NCBI GenBank assembly: GCA_021186555.1
Contig: JAJKFL010000012.1
Location: 19,665,711-19,729,710, forward strand
Direction of reading: 5' to 3'
From: Reticulitermes speratus
Lineage: Eukaryota; Arthropoda; Insecta; Blattodea; Rhinotermitidae
DNA length: 64,000 nt
Shown here: positions 12,721-25,017 of the stretch, in pieces
How the letters are laid out: each line of letters begins with the position of its first letter
Position numbering within the stretch: the first letter of the stretch is position 1
The notes under the pieces: generated by a model
Databases searched by the model: none
What the model saw: the letters and a program-made list of their open reading frames with translations, nothing else
What the model was told of the DNA's origin: nothing
Made by a program: the position numbers and the translations under genes

Positions 12721-13794
12721 ATTGATTTTGTAACACATCATAGATTTGTATTGTATACATATTATTAATGCATAATTTCTTCTCAACTATAATGAATTTG
12801 CAGTGCAAGGACTCAAATTAAGTTCAAGTGGGTGAATACAAGCTAAGTTTTACTCATGTCAGTGTACAGAAGCTTAGTTTTCATTTCCAAAGGAAATCTA
12901 GTTTTCTGAAAATTAGTCATTTCATAGTCAGTTTCTGTGTAACTGAAGTCTTTATGAACAAACAAAAGATATTAACTTGTCCTTACAGAAGTCATCCGAA
13001 AAGTCTTCTACTCCTATCCGAAATTGCCCATCAGGAGGACCTCCCAACACAGAGGCTCAATTTTCTTGGTGCATTTGACCACTACATAAATCTTAATTAT
13101 GCTTAACACAGCTCAGCTGAGGACCCCATAATCGTGAGTTGTGATATGAGTAGGGGAAGCAGTTGTAATGGTTCTATCCACTTGGTGTCCATAGAACAGA
13201 GAAATATTTTAATATATAGTGGACTTTTGATGCACTTGTTGGTATATTTGATAGAAATAAATACCTTTGAAGAGTGGAATTCTATTAATGCACCTTGTGC
13301 AGGCCTGTTATCCTGAAATTCCATTTCCATTTATAATCTGTTTTAATAGTCAAATATCTGATGTCCCTGTAAAGTTGGATTTTTTTATGCAAATAAGCGA
13401 GTTCCAAGCATAGTCAAGTTCATGAGCGTCTAGCTTGTATATGACCTGCGTGATGCAGTATTAATTTTCAGTGTATTATAAGAAAATGATCTCTAGTTCA
13501 TTCTTAGATGGACTGTCATCTCTTTCCTCAGGCTGGTTGGACATACAGGTAGACGTTTATTTCAATATTCGTTATTAAATAACCTGTTCACAGTTACCAT
13601 ACCACTGTGGCCTGTGATGCTGAAGCTGGAGAGTGAAATGTTAAACCAGCCAGCAAATATTTCCACTGGTGAACTGATTTCAGCAGGTTTTGTCCTTGAA
13701 ATGCCAGAACTCATTCTCTGATTACATACTGTAATCCAAGCAGCTGATATGTGCATGAGATGAATGTGGTGTACCAAACAGTCAGTTGTGCATA

Positions 13795-14151
13795 ATGTCA
13801 GCAACTTGGACAGTAGGGCTTATTTTTGTGTCCCTTATAGCCCTGAAACTTACTGATGCATTATCAAGACATCCACTACTTATGATCGTGTCTTTTGATG
13901 GGTTTCGTCATGATTTCTTTATGAAACGTGCAACTCCAGGTTTAGATAGGTTCAAATCAGATGGTACGCATGCGTCATATGTACGCAACGTGTTTCCAAC
14001 GAAAACATTTCCCAACCATCATTCCATCGCTACAGGCTTGTTTCCAGAATCTCATGGAGTTCTTGGAAATGAGGTATATGATCCTACTCTGAAGAAAGTG
14101 GTGACATTTGGTCCTGAAATGTATAATGCACAAGGTGTTACACCAATCTGG
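13795..14151 (+). CDS. ENPP copy B, exon 1: signal peptide and catalytic Thr
   Basis: The exon is 119 codons and ends in phase 0 at TPIW|GTAAGT. It contains SFDGFR and the nucleophile motif KTFPNH. Confidence 0.92.
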
Positions 14152-17100
14152 GTAAGTGAATGGCTCTGTATGCTTGTATTGGATATATACAGTTTTGTAT
14201 CACACCAGTATGTTATTTGAGATAAGGTAAGTTAAAGGTTTGTGACTTAAGTAAGCTGTGTTTGGAAATAATTAAGGTAGAAGCCTTTTCAATCCTTCAA
14301 TGACACTTAGTTTTCAATTCCAACTACTGCCCAGAACAGAGGAGTTTTAAGTTTGTAGTACCCTTAAATGCATTTATGACTGTATGGTGCACCAGGGCCA
14401 ACAGCATGTGTGGAATTTAAGGTCTGTATAGTGCACTGAGGCTGGCATTGAAAAATTAACTATATGTACATATTTCAGTGCTTATTTAGAAAGCCTTTCA
14501 CATTTTTTTTATCTGTGTTAGTTTTTGTGTTCTGCAGCCTCTGTTGTTAATTAGATAAGGTACACCCAGTTACACACATATACACAATACTCAAAAAAGT
14601 GTCAAAGGTTGGAACCAATTAAATGATATCTGTATTATATTTTATGTATACATTTTCTGTATGATTCATGTCTTATAATTTTGCCTAACAGTATCCAATA
14701 ACAGTTCATTTATTCGTTTTGGAGCTCAACTGTGTGGACCTCCACTCTGTTCACTGACTCGATCCAATTTTTGCAAAGAGTATATAACAAGTTGCAAACA
14801 GTATGGATAGCATAAAAATTTTGGCGCATTCACTCTGTTGTTGTTTCTAGATTTTGAGTTTGTGAGTGGTAACTTCTGATTCTCATAAGCATAAAATGTA
14901 TGTGTATTATTTGAAGCAAGGCACTGATGAATGTAAGTATTTTAAATGTGCCTTTCCACTTTTTACACGACAAACATACATTGAAATCATATGCACTGTA
15001 AATAAATGAATAAAACTTTGACAAACTCGTTTGTTTCAATAAACAAACAAATTCACATGCAACTGTTTGCTGTTCATGGATACTCAAACTGGCAAGAAGC
15101 CAGACCTGATCTCTGTAATGAATTAATCAATCAATCGAATGTGCAGCCAATATTGATGCTTCATTCTTCATTGTTAGACACACATTACAAGAAAATTTAA
15201 TATGTATGTATATATATGTAGGCGTTAAGTACCTTATTTAGTATATGTTTCAGTCTTAAGACAGAGAACTAGAATATAAGAATACAGCACATCTTTTTAG
15301 CACAGTGTGTACAGAGCCACATCTGTCTTGTTTTTCACGTGAGAGGTCTGTGCTTTGTACGATTTTGTGTTAATTTTACTAGAGCATTCATTTCCTTTTT
15401 AATCATTTCCAGAACAATGAATTGTACAGAAAAAACGTGTCATACATAAAATTTATGCTCTTCTCTACAGCTTCTGTACAAAACAATTTTCACTCCAATA
15501 AACATGTAGTGAGATGCATGCCGAAATCAATTTGGGCCTTTATGTAAAGTGCCCATTATTTTTGCCAGATTTTAACAAAAATTTAAATGGTTCCACAATT
15601 TATTTATAAATTCTGTGATGTCAGATTTAATGAAATTGTGTATGCCAACTCCAGGGATCTTGAACCTAAACAATACATGACCCAAATACATCATTTTGAA
15701 ATTTAGAGTGGGCCACACGTTTTTTATGCAATAAACAGGTTAAGTATGTGTATTAAAAGTGAACATACCATTAAGAATATGTCAGACTTTTAATAAATAC
15801 TCAAAATATGTCATAGTTATTGAGTTTAAAACTTTATTGCATTGTTACCTGTAGTACTGACATGTAGATTACCATGCATGAATAGCAAACACATTTGATC
15901 TCGGCAACATCCTGTAATTTAAGATCAGTGAGAAGACTGTATAAAACTGGTAGACCACATGGAGCCCACAGGCCACATATTTGGGACCCCTATTATATAC
16001 CTGTAGACAGATGGACAGGATGATTTCAGTATGTGCCCTGCATGGATGGGAATGTCACTAAATATGGTGTACTGTTAGAGGTTGTTTGTCTTGTAGATTT
16101 AAAATACCTTAGAACAGAGGAACAAATTTTCCAAAAATCTATGAGCCATCTCAGACATTCTAGGTGCCAGAAAGGTAACGTGAAGCAAGTTCCATGCTGT
16201 GGACCCAGGCACCACCGTACAAAATTTACTTGGCAGGTCAACCAGGCTATGTGCACTCCTACTTTAGACCATTGTAGAGAATTGAGATGTGAATAGATAA
16301 AACACAGAAAAAAAAAGTTTGTTTATTAGAATTTGAAAGTTTGTTCCACTGCAACAAAGTAATGCTCCAGAAAGAAATACATCAGATATATCAAATTGTA
16401 ATTTACTAAACCAAGCAGGCATCACTGTGAAATGTTTGCTGGGAGCAGAGTATGTAAGAGAGTTAAATTTTTTTTATGGCATGAGTGAAATGTGAGTAGA
16501 TGTTCTGGTACGTTTAAAACGTCACTCATTATAAACGTCTGACAATGTACTTTATTTCCGACAGACTCTTAATCAGTTAGCTGCGCAGGATCGTTACAGC
16601 GGTGTTATGATGTGGCCAGGCGGTGGTTTCAGTTACCGCGGCATTGTGCCCAAGTTCCATTATGCATGGAACATCAGCACATCATGGGAGACAAGAGTGG
16701 ATTTGGTCATAGAATGGTTTGTATATGTGCTTTTACTGACTCACCTGTTTAGCCTTGTTTTCTGGTTGTGTGAGCTGAGTATTGAGCAGTTATTTGTCTT
16801 ATGAAATATACAGTCTTCTTGGGTATTACGCGGCATCGTGTGGTAATTGTTAACCGACGTTTCGGAACAGCATATCGGTCCCATCCTCACTGGTCAGGAG
16901 TCCTGCTTTCCTACTCGGACTCTTGACCTGTGAGGATGGGACCGATACGTTGTCCCGAAACGTCGGTAAACAATTACCACACGACGCCGCGTAATACCCC
17001 AGAAGACCGCAGATTTCATCAACATCACCGCGGAAGCCTGAAATCAAGGCATTTGTCTTATGTTTGTTTGCCTGACTGTACTAAAGCTATTTTAAAATGT

Positions 17101-19877
17101 CATAAAAATTCAGTGGGGGCTACTGTAATACAGGTTGGGTCAAAAATCACTTGCATGATATGAGGAAACACTTGAAGTTTATCTACTTTGTTCTTTGCTT
17201 GCCTCATCTATAGTGCCATCCCAAGGTTTCTCACCTTGCTCTTCAAACTCTTCTCTGCAATGTGTCTTCTCTTTCATGATTTCATGTACATTGCCTCTGT
17301 CACTGGTTCCAACTTAACATCTTACTGTCTGCCACTATCCTATAAATGATGAGTACAAGCTAAGTCTGATCTGTAAAATGGAGGCTGTACTTCTTCATGC
17401 CACCAACCCTTGTGGCAGTGGCTGCATTTTGCGACTTCCATATACTGCAAGTGCGAGGTTCTGAGTTCTTTTTTTCTGTGGCATTTGTTGTGATTCTTAG
17501 TAAAATGAGCTGCCTATCTTTTCTGCTACTGTCCAGGCAGTTTAGCCGGTGTCCAAGTATCTTAGAACTACTGATTAGGATTAATATCTTTTGTGGTTGC
17601 AGGTTCAAACACACCAACACACCAGCTAATCTTGTTATGCTGTACTTCGAAGAGCCAGATACTGCTGCACATGTGTTTGGTCCTGAATCTGTCGAAGTGC
17701 TCGACTATATTCAGAAGGTTGTTATTTATTTATTTATTTTTATTTGCTTGCTTGCTCGTTGTTTATGCAGTAACTCTCAGTAGTTGACACTTATACAGCA
17801 CTGAATGGTAAGATGATTAATCAGTAACTAACTTGAAAGGTTGTGGAAGAAAGCAGTCATAGCCTTAATTTCAGATACTGTCCTGGCATTTGCCTGGAGG
17901 GACTGAGCAAAACTGCATGACACCATCAGGATATCCATTCTCCAGGCCAAGGTCTCCTGAATATGTAACATACATGTTACCCATTCAACCACACTGTTCA
18001 GTTTGCTGGTTCTTGACACAGTATTTTCTTGTCCCACTAATTTTATACAAACATTTTCCATTGCATGTTATACTGTCTTGTTTCATGAAGGCATAAATGT
18101 CTTATGAAGCAGATATTCGTGTGTGTGTGTGTGTCTGATTACCCTATCCAATTACAGTTTAGTAAGGTATACAGTTTCGATATAATCTTCCATAAAGGTC
18201 GTGGGAGTGCCTCATTGCATTAAGATTATTACAGTTAATATGGTAAAAGCACATAAAATATATGTTGCCTTCACCTGCTGTTCCATCTAACATGAAGTTG
18301 ACTGCCCCATGCCCTCATACTAACCTTGGCAATAGAACCTGAAGATTCAGTGCCATTGATGCCAAATCTTACCACTGGATGCGACCCTGAACCGGTTCCA
18401 TTAGCTCCACTCTTCATGACTTATATGACTATGATGCGTCCAAATGTTCTACTCCATCTCCTTCTCTGTCTTCCAAGAAATTATGGCTTAGCTGCTGTAG
18501 CATTTTTTCATGTATTTTCTCTGCTGAATTTCAATCAGCATCCATTTAAACTAACTTTCAGTTTCAGGAACGGGAAGTTTGCTGGAGAGAGTAGGGCTGC
18601 AGGGTGGTTGTAGAGTAAATGGAGTTTTGTTTTTCCCAACAAACTCCTGGACATAGAGTGCCATGTGTGCAGGAGCATTGTCATGAAGAAGGCAGCTTTA
18701 TTGCTGCCAAAGTTTCGGTCATCTTTTTTTGCATTGCTGCTCATAGACACATAATATGTTAGGTAGAATTCTTTATTCGTTGCTTCACCCTAGGAATGAT
18801 CACATAATGCACCAAACCCTGACAGTTGAAGAAAACAATGAGCATGATTTTCACATTTGATGTGCTCTGACATCACATCGTCAGATCCATGTTCCATCAC
18901 CCATAATAATTAATGTCGTGAAGTTCTCATCTGCTTCAGCATGTTGCAAAAGGACTGTGCAAGTGTTCATTTGGTTCACATTTTGTTCCACTGTGAGAAT
19001 TCGTACAATGACTTTGTGGAGACCTGCTGCATTTCCAGATTTTCAGTCAAAATAGAGAAACATGATGCCACTGATATTTATATATTTTCTGTCATTTCTT
19101 GCACTGCTAACCATCGATCTGAATGCACCAAGGCATTGACTGCATTGATTTTTCATCACCTGTATGAATGGGTGGCCAGAACTGTGCTAATCTTCCTACA
19201 ATTCTCGAACACTTTTGAAACATTTGCACCATTTAACATTGTTGATTGGCTTAATTCCTTATCATCAAATGCCACTTTTAACAAAGTGTAAGTTTCTGTA
19301 GCAGTTTTCCATGTTGTGTTACAAAATTTTGCACAACTGCACTGTTCCATTAAAGACATTTAAGAAAACAGCCAATGCACACTTTGTTGAAATGAAATAA
19401 TTTTCTCTACTTGACAAAAAAAACTGTTACAACTGAATGAAAAACAGCAACAGGATACAGTCAGTCTACTAAACTGTGCCTGATCATTACACGGCTGTCA
19501 CACGATTTTGTACTGAGGTTGGGTGTGCAGTCTGGGAACTTTTTCAACAGCATTCATATACAGTCACATACCAGAAGACTGTAATCTCAATGAAGAGTTA
19601 TTTTCCACTCATCCGTTTTTCTGTTACGTAGAGAACTTTCACGTTTATGCTGAAGGGTACTTTTCTTTGTGATTGTAGGTAGACAACATTACAACATATC
19701 TTCATCACTGTCTGACAAGCAAGAATCTTCTGGACAAAGTAAATGTGGTGCTCCTGAGTGACCACGGCATGGCAACAGTCACTCCTCAGAGAATCTACAA
19801 TCTCACACAATATGTTAACAAAGCATTCTTCAAAATAGTGGACTCATCTCCAGTGTTACATATCCGTCCATCCAAAG
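13795..19877 (+). CDS. ENPP-family phosphodiesterase, copy B (3' half missing at assembly gap)
   Basis: Four exons join in frame: 13795-14151, 16565-16716, 17603-17717 and 19679-19877. I start at the ATG at 13795; the upstream in-frame codons give only TTG. Residues 1-22 or so form a signal peptide (WTVGLIFVSLIALKLTDA). VSFDGFRHDF carries a metal-binding Asp. FPTKTFPNHHS holds the nucleophile Thr. EPDTAAHVFGP and LLSDHGM supply more metal ligands. The His-containing domain end and the membrane segment seen in copy A should follow, but a run of N begins at 19,903 and no such exon appears later in the window. The N-terminal half looks intact. Whether the gene is whole in the animal cannot be told here. 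Confidence 0.9.
15520..15997. repeat. Possible degraded hAT-like repeat
   Basis: The right end, read in reverse, starts like hAT termini (AGGGGTCCCAAATATGTGGC). A related GTGGGCC-type phrase sits inside. No clean inverted repeat or 8-bp duplication was found. Confidence 0.25.
16565..16716 (+). CDS. ENPP copy B, exon 2
   Basis: The acceptor is TTCCGACAG. The exon encodes TLNQLAAQDRYSGVMMWPGG and leaves in phase 2 at TG|GTTTGT. It splits the Trp codon that is uninterrupted in copy A. Confidence 0.9.
16811..17046. repeat. Foldback repeat of the GTCGGTAAACAATTACC family, copy 1
   Basis: Inverted arms of about 100 bp (TTACGCGGC ... CCGACGTTTCGG and the complement) meet near 16,920. ATTTGTCTTATG occurs on both sides (left about 16,792, right about 17,048), which fits a 12-bp target duplication. 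It lies in an intron of ENPP copy B. Confidence 0.75.
17603..17717 (+). CDS. ENPP copy B, exon 3
   Basis: The acceptor is GGTTGCAG. The exon encodes FKHTNTPANLVMLYFEEPDT and ends at DYIQK|GTTGTT. It runs through the YFE-EPD junction that is an intron site in copy A. Confidence 0.9.
18350..19365 (-). pseudogene. Degenerate mariner transposase in ENPP copy B intron
   Basis: On the minus strand the remnant starts with a typical mariner N-terminus (MEQCSCAKFCNTTWKTATET). Further on it has a trace of the first catalytic Asp region (IIMGDGTWI) and HDNAPAHMALYVQEFVGKN with the second. Stops and frame changes are frequent. No terminal inverted repeats were recognised. Confidence 0.75.
19679..19877 (+). 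CDS. ENPP copy B, exon 4, last visible exon
   Basis: The acceptor is GATTGTAG. The exon encodes VDNITTYLHHCLTSKNLLDK and VVLLSDHGMATVTPQRIYN, and leaves in phase 1 at G|GTATTT. This is the same phase as the matching exon end in copy A. Confidence 0.9.
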
Positions 19878-19902
19878 GTATTTCCTTATCTGTAGTTCAA
19901 AC

Positions 19903-20002
19903 NNNNNNNNNNNNNNNNNNNNNNNNNNNNNNNNNNNNNNNNNNNNNNNNNNNNNNNNNNNNNNNNNNNNNNNNNNNNNNNNNNNNNNNNNNNNNNNNNN
20001 NN
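19903..20002. other. Assembly gap (100 N)
   Basis: Exactly 100 N characters separate ENPP exon 4 from a retrotransposon. A round 100 usually means a gap of unknown size. Confidence 0.99.
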
Positions 20003-20026
20003 TGTTCTATTGAATATTGTACCTCC

Positions 20027-20593
20027 TCATTTTCCTGGCATCTGCCTAATTACTCTTTCCAAAACCAAGTTAAAAAGCAATGGAGGCAGTACATCCCCCT
20101 TCCTCAGTCCTATTTTAATTTTGAAAGTATTTGATAAGTCCCCATTAAACTTTACCTTCCCTACCGTTTCTTTTACTGTCATCATCACTAACCTTCTCAG
20201 TTTTCCCGGTATTTCCAACTGTTTTAGTGTTTCCTTCAACTCATTCCTTTCTATACTGTCATATGCTTTCCTAAAGTCAATGTACAACTGGTGTATATCT
20301 ACGTCAAATTCATAACATTTCTCCAAAACTTGTCTCACCACAAAAATTGAATCCATTGTTGACCTTTGCGGCCTAAAACCACATTGATATTCCCCCAAAA
20401 GGGACTCTGTCACTGGTGCTAATCTGCCGGCCAATACTTGAGCAAAAACTTTGTACACCGTATTTAATAACATGATACCTCTGTAGTTGTCACACACTAA
20501 TTCGTCGTTCTTATGTATTGGGCATATTACTCCCATTGTCCAGTCTCTGGGCATTGTCTCTTTGTCCCATATCTCTTTTATTAACTCATACAC
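20027..20593 (-). pseudogene. LINE reverse transcriptase fragment
   Basis: The frame contains CPIHKNDELVCDNYRGIMLL, FRPQRSTMDSIFVVRQ and YIDFRKAYDSI, with the first catalytic Asp. It then has GLRKGDVLPPLLFNLVLE. The YADD box is absent because the sequence runs into the assembly gap. Enzymatic activity cannot be judged. Confidence 0.85.
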
Positions 20594-20705
20594 CTTTCCT
20601 TCTACCTCTTGTCCACATGCTTTAGCAATTCGGCAGGTATGTTGTCTTCTCCTGGGGCTTTGTTGTTCTTCAATCTTGCTATTGCTTTCCGCACTTCTTC
20701 TCTCG

Positions 20706-20972
20706 TTACCTCCTCTGCCTCTTCTCGTTCATCTCGTCCCCCGTCTCGTCTCCTTCCCTTTCCTCGTCTTCGTCTCCCTTTTCTTCCTGTATCCTCTCAC
20801 GTCCTTCACCATTCAGTAATTCTTTGAAGTATTCTGCCCATCTGTTAAGCATTTCTTCTTTCCCTCCTATCATATTTCCTTCTCTATCCTTACAAAATAT
20901 ACTTCTAGGTTGAAATCCTTTCTTCTCCTCCCTTACTTTCTGATAGAACTTCCTGATGTCCATTTCTTCCAA
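20706..20972 (-). pseudogene. LINE linker between endonuclease and reverse transcriptase
   Basis: This short open frame (MLNRWAEYFKELLNGEG and an acidic run) is the usual segment just before the reverse transcriptase in such LINEs. It is out of frame with its neighbours. Confidence 0.65.
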
Positions 20973-21105
20973 TTCTTCTTTTTCGTATTTCCTTTTCTTC
21001 TTCCTGCATTCTTTATCCGCCTCTCTTCTTTTTTCTCTATACTCCTCTACTGTAGCTCTTGTTTTCCTTGTAACATTCTGTTCCTAGCTTCATTTCTTTG
21101 CTCAA

Positions 21106-22062
21106 TTACCTTCCTGCACTCCTCGTCAAACCAGTCTTTCCTCTTCTCCTCCCTTCTTCCTTCCCCACTATTTCGTTGGCCGCTTCTATCACTGATTTCT
21201 TCAATATTTCCCATTTATCCTCTACCTCTCCATTTGCCCATCGCTCTGGCTCTTCCCCAAGTTTCTCCTTCAGTTTTTCTTGGTATGTCTTCTGTATTTC
21301 GCTGTCTTGTAATTTCCTGGTGTCATATCTTTCTTGTTGCATTCTTCCTCCTTCTCTGTACCTTGCAATTCTTTGTCTGTATCTTATTTTAACCATAAAA
21401 TGGTCGGTATCTCCATCCGCACCACTGCATGTTTTTACTTCCATTATATCTGAAACGTGTCTTGCTTCTATTATTACGTGGTCAATCTGATTGCATGTGC
21501 TCCCATCCGGAGACCTCCATGTAATTTTGTGTATATCTTTCCTTTGATTCCACGTACTTTTAACTACCATGTTTCTACTGATTGCAAAGTCTATTAATCT
21601 GTATCCATTATCGTTGCTTTCCCGATGTAAACTTTCTTTCCCAATTTTGGCATTCATGTCTCCCATTACAATCTTCACATCATGTTTTGGTATTTTATTG
21701 TATTCTTCCTCTAGTTTGCTATAAAACACATCCGTGTCTGTTCCTTCTGCCTCTTCTGTTGGCACATATACATAAAATAGAGTCGCCATAAAAAATGTTG
21801 CTTTTATCCTTATGTAGCACATTCTTTCATCTATGGGGTGAAAGTTTAGTATATCTTTTTTCAGCTGCTTCTTAATTATAAATCCTGTCCCGCCATATTT
21901 CTGCTGTCCTCCACTGTACAAAACTGTGTGTACTTCTGATCCAAAAATTCCCTTCCCTGCCCATTTGGTTTCCTGAATGGCCGCTATATGTATATTATAT
22001 TTGCTCAGTTGCTCGTTCACTGCTCTCAAGGCCCTGATTTTCCCAGTGTTCTTAAATTCCAT
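21106..22062 (-). CDS. LINE AP endonuclease domain
   Basis: The 318-residue open frame carries the AP-endonuclease signatures QETKW (catalytic Glu), GDMNAKIG, WRSPDGSTCNQIDHVI and DTDHFMV in the right order. This domain nicks target DNA for target-primed reverse transcription. The frame ends before the reverse transcriptase, which lies in other frames, so the polyprotein is broken at least twice. Confidence 0.88.
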   Translation of the reverse strand: MEFKNTGKIRALRAVNEQLSKYNIHIAAIQETKWAGKGIFGSEVHTVLYSGGQQKYGGTGFIIKKQLKKDILNFHPIDERMCYIRIKATFFMATLFYVYVPTEEAEGTDTDVFYSKLEEEYNKIPKHDVKIVMGDMNAKIGKESLHRESNDNGYRLIDFAISRNMVVKSTWNQRKDIHKITWRSPDGSTCNQIDHVIIEARHVSDIMEVKTCSGADGDTDHFMVKIRYRQRIARYREGGRMQQERYDTRKLQDSEIQKTYQEKLKEKLGEEPERWANGEVEDKWEILKKSVIEAANEIVGKEEGRRRGKTGLTRSAGR

Positions 22063-22489
22063 GTGGCTAAGGTAACATCGTTCCTTCCTCTCCGCTTCCT
22101 ATCTCGTCCTTTTCCGTCGCCAGTCCGTCTACTGTCTATCTCATGATTCCGAGGCTTCATTGCAGTTTCTTTAACATTTGGATTTTTTTATGGGGTGAGG
22201 TTGTTAGCCTTACGTCCAACCCCCAACCTGGAGGGCCAGGGTGTCTCTCTAAGTCAGGGCCATCACCTTCGACCTGTCCAGCATGGGTGACCCTACCAGT
22301 AGCAATGCTACCGCTGGCATATCTCTCGGGATCCCTTGACCACGCAAGCCGCCCCAATACAACAAAGAGGAGACACCTTTGGGGGGGGGGGGCTGTGGGA
22401 ACAAGGACTGGACAATTTTCTTTGCCTCTGTCCACGTGTTCATCTGTGGACCATCTGTGAGGAGTTCCAGTAATGACGGTATCTGTCAT

Positions 22490-22990
22490 GACCCACAGTA
22501 CTCACAACCGCACAACACAGGGCATTACTGTATGCAGTGCCTCAGGCAGAGGTCCCATTCATTGTTAGAGACAGTTGGATCAGGGCAGGAAACTGACTTC
22601 ATTAGCAGTTATAGGCACGGCTCTTAAGCAGGGGCACAGGAAAGTGGTTGTATTATGTCTGGGCTGGGTTGTCCTGCATGGTAGAGGATTAAGCACACTA
22701 GGGGGGTTAAGTCAGGCTCCTAGCCTAAGGTTCAAACAGTGAATCTCAGCAGGGTAGCAGTGGTGGTAAAGCTTCCACAGAAGATTTTTGAAAGCTTGTG
22801 GGGAGTTGATGGCCTGGGCATTGGAGCCTTGGTAGTCAGGGTGTTATTCTGATGAGATCAAGATGGCTCAGGTAGATGAGGACACTGATGTCAGAGTAGG
22901 TCATAAGTGCTCACTGGTGTTTTTGGGGGCAAAATGGCACAAGAAGAGGGTACCAGGAGTAGGTGAGATTGATTGCAATATGCAGTTATG
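22490..22990. other. Unclassified spacer between LINE and Penelope-like sequence
   Basis: I see no coding potential, terminal repeats or tRNA-like promoter here. Confidence 0.4.
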
Positions 22991-24561
22991 TGATAATTCT
23001 TATAATTGTTGCAGGTACAGTTCCAGCTGACAGAGGATATCATGCAAGATTGCAGTTTTCTTCTGGGTGTTCGCTCTTCTGGAATGCCTTTGGTACTAAG
23101 GAATAATGGTAGGATGTTCCTCCCAAACTTCAATAATCTTGAGGATTCAGGTCTTCGGATGTAACACTGTGTTTTGGGTGAGCGGTTCCTGACATTCTGA
23201 AGGCTCCTAGATTCTTGGACATGTTGAGAACTGCTCAAACAACGACATGGTGTTACATCACAGAAGATCTGAACGCGCAGGAACACTACTGTGAGAACCT
23301 CAGATCCTGCATCAGTAATCTAATCTTGCAAGATTTGAAGATTGAAGTGTTCGTCGGTAATCATATGAACACAGTGCTATACACAAAGAATCAAAGTGTT
23401 GCTGTTTCCTCATTTAAGCATTTTGTCATCCTTTCAAGGCCTTTACTCTTTTGGGGTGTTATGCGGCATAGGTTGGTGGTTGGTTACCGACATTTCAGAA
23501 CAAACTCTCAGTCCTGTAATTAATGTCTGATCACCAACTAAATGCACTTTATTTAAAAAAACCAAAATTAGGTTTCTTTAAAACATTTAAAACCCCTACA
23601 TATGTTTTGGCTTCTAGAAAGCCATCTTCAGGGGAGTCACACAACTGCACTTGCCATTTAAAAATGACGTCCATACGTTTGTCCAACGGTATATGCCATA
23701 TAGTTTGCCACATTCACTTTTGTTTTTTACACTGTCACCTTTTTGCACCATATGTTAATATGAGAATAAAATGGATATTAAAACTATAAATTGCATTGAC
23801 GGTGAAACTGTTCTTGTTGTGTTGTTATAGTTGAGAGTTTTTATATGACTTCACTTGTTGGTAGAGAATGTTGAAGGATCATGGTGCTGTATCTACTGTA
23901 AGTTAAATGATCGTTGAAATTAGAAAATGTATATTACGTGTTATATACATAATATAATTTGATAAAATTTGAATGACATACCTGCTGTTTCTTAAGTTGC
24001 ATTGCTGTGGTGTGTACTGTTCTGGTTTTGTGTGGAGTGTGTTATGAAGGTATGTCCGCTGTCGATGCCTTACATATTGATTAGATGGGTGGGGTGGAGG
24101 GGGATGGCTCTGAACAGGGGGTTTTCCTGCGCTGGACTCTGTTCCTCGATCAATAAATGTTGTTAATGGTATAGTTGTATATAGAAATTTTCTGTTATAT
24201 TCATATGCCATCCTTTTTTACATGGTTTTATTAGCTCCATACTGTTCTGTATTGTGTTGTATTCATGTTGGTTATTTAAGATATGTAGGGCATAAGCTGA
24301 TTTAGGTTCATTTGTTTTGATGTATCTGTTGTGTTCAGTATATCTTGCTGTTAGGCTGGTCCGGTTTGACCCACATAATATTTATTGCACGTGTTACATT
24401 TTAGGCTGTAGATTCCACTGTTAGTGTACTTGTCGTAGTTTTGAGTGTGGGTGTTAAGTATGTTTTGTATTGTATTACTTATATGGTATGCTATTTTTAG
24501 ATGTGTGTTTTTGAATATATTTGTAACCTTTCTAATAACAGGACTATGGTAACCAAAAATG
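22990..24561 (-). mobile_element. Penelope-like element fragment, left copy
   Basis: The minus strand holds the C-terminal part of a Penelope-like ORF with a GIY-YIG endonuclease domain, followed by a 3' region with a hammerhead-like motif. It is the mirror image of the right copy. Only the end of the element is present; no reverse transcriptase remains. Confidence 0.75.
23598..23642 (-). ncRNA. Hammerhead-like motif, Penelope left copy
   Basis: The minus strand reads CTGAAGA, T, GGCTT-TCTAG-AAGCC, AAAA, CATATG, TA. The GAAA box has become AAAA, losing the guanine that is essential in hammerheads, so it is probably inactive. Confidence 0.5.
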
Positions 24562-24674
24562 ATGCATTTCTTATTGTTGTTTTGTGTTTGTGTGTCATTT
24601 GTGGTCAATGGATCATTTTTGGTTACCATAGTCCTATTATTAGAAAGGTTACAAATATATTCAAAAACACACAT
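24351..24674 (-). pseudogene. Penelope-like GIY-YIG domain, left copy
   Basis: The frame contains NSGIYSLKCNTCNKYYVGQT, with the GIY and YVG hallmarks of the endonuclease at the C-terminus of Penelope-like proteins. The frame breaks directly after GQTG. The continuation (ARYTEHNRYIKTN) lies in another frame, and the same break occurs in the right copy. Residues near the start come from the palindrome centre, not from the original protein. Confidence 0.72.
24541..24634. repeat. Axis of the Penelope palindrome
   Basis: Left and right copies meet head to head here. GACTATGGTAACCAAAAATGA and its complement (TCATTTTTGGTTACCATAGTC) flank a spacer of about 50 nt. Confidence 0.85.
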
Positions 24675-25017
24675 CTAAAAATAGCATACCATATAAGTAA
24701 TACAATACAAAACATACTTAACACCCACACTCAAAACTACGACAAGTACACTAACAGTGGAATCTACAGCCTAAAATGTAACACGTGCAATAAATATTAT
24801 GTGGGTCAAACCGGACCAGCCTAAGAGCAAGATACACTGAACACAACAGATACATCAAAACAAATGAACCTAAATCAGCTTATGCCCTACATATCTTAAA
24901 TAACCAACATGAATACAACACAATACAGAACAGTATGGAGCTAATAAAACCATGTAAAAAGGGATGGCATATGAATATAACAGAAAATTTCTATATACAA
25001 CTATACCATTAACAACA
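24623..25017 (+). pseudogene. Penelope-like GIY-YIG domain, right copy
   Basis: GIYSLKCNTCNKYYVGQTG ends at about 24,815. A one-base frame change leads to SLRARYTEHNRYIKTNEPKS, which runs to a stop at about 25,017. In the family, GIY-YIG nicks target DNA. The break makes this copy defective. Confidence 0.72.

Larger units (their letters stand above)
9485..13794. other. Intergenic region between the ENPP paralogues
   Basis: Apart from the pogo element and the degenerate tandem repeat near 12.5 kb, I see no coding exon with usable splice sites. Short ORFs here look like chance. Confidence 0.6.
20003..22490 (-). mobile_element. Non-LTR (LINE) retrotransposon, 3' end lost in the gap
   Basis: Read right to left, the element has a 5' leader (22,490 to about 22,065), an AP-type endonuclease (22,062-21,106), a linker and part of a reverse transcriptase (20,593-20,027). 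It resembles RTE-like insect elements, but I cannot fix the clade. The YADD motif and 3' tail would lie in or beyond the gap. Confidence 0.85.

Noticed and set aside
13786-13794. Start of ENPP copy B three codons upstream
   Set aside because: The codon at 13786 is TTG, and the first ATG in frame is 13795, directly before a good signal peptide.
20910-21490. Plus-strand ORFs rich in Phe, Leu and Ser
   Set aside because: They are the antisense of the LINE endonuclease and linker on the minus strand.
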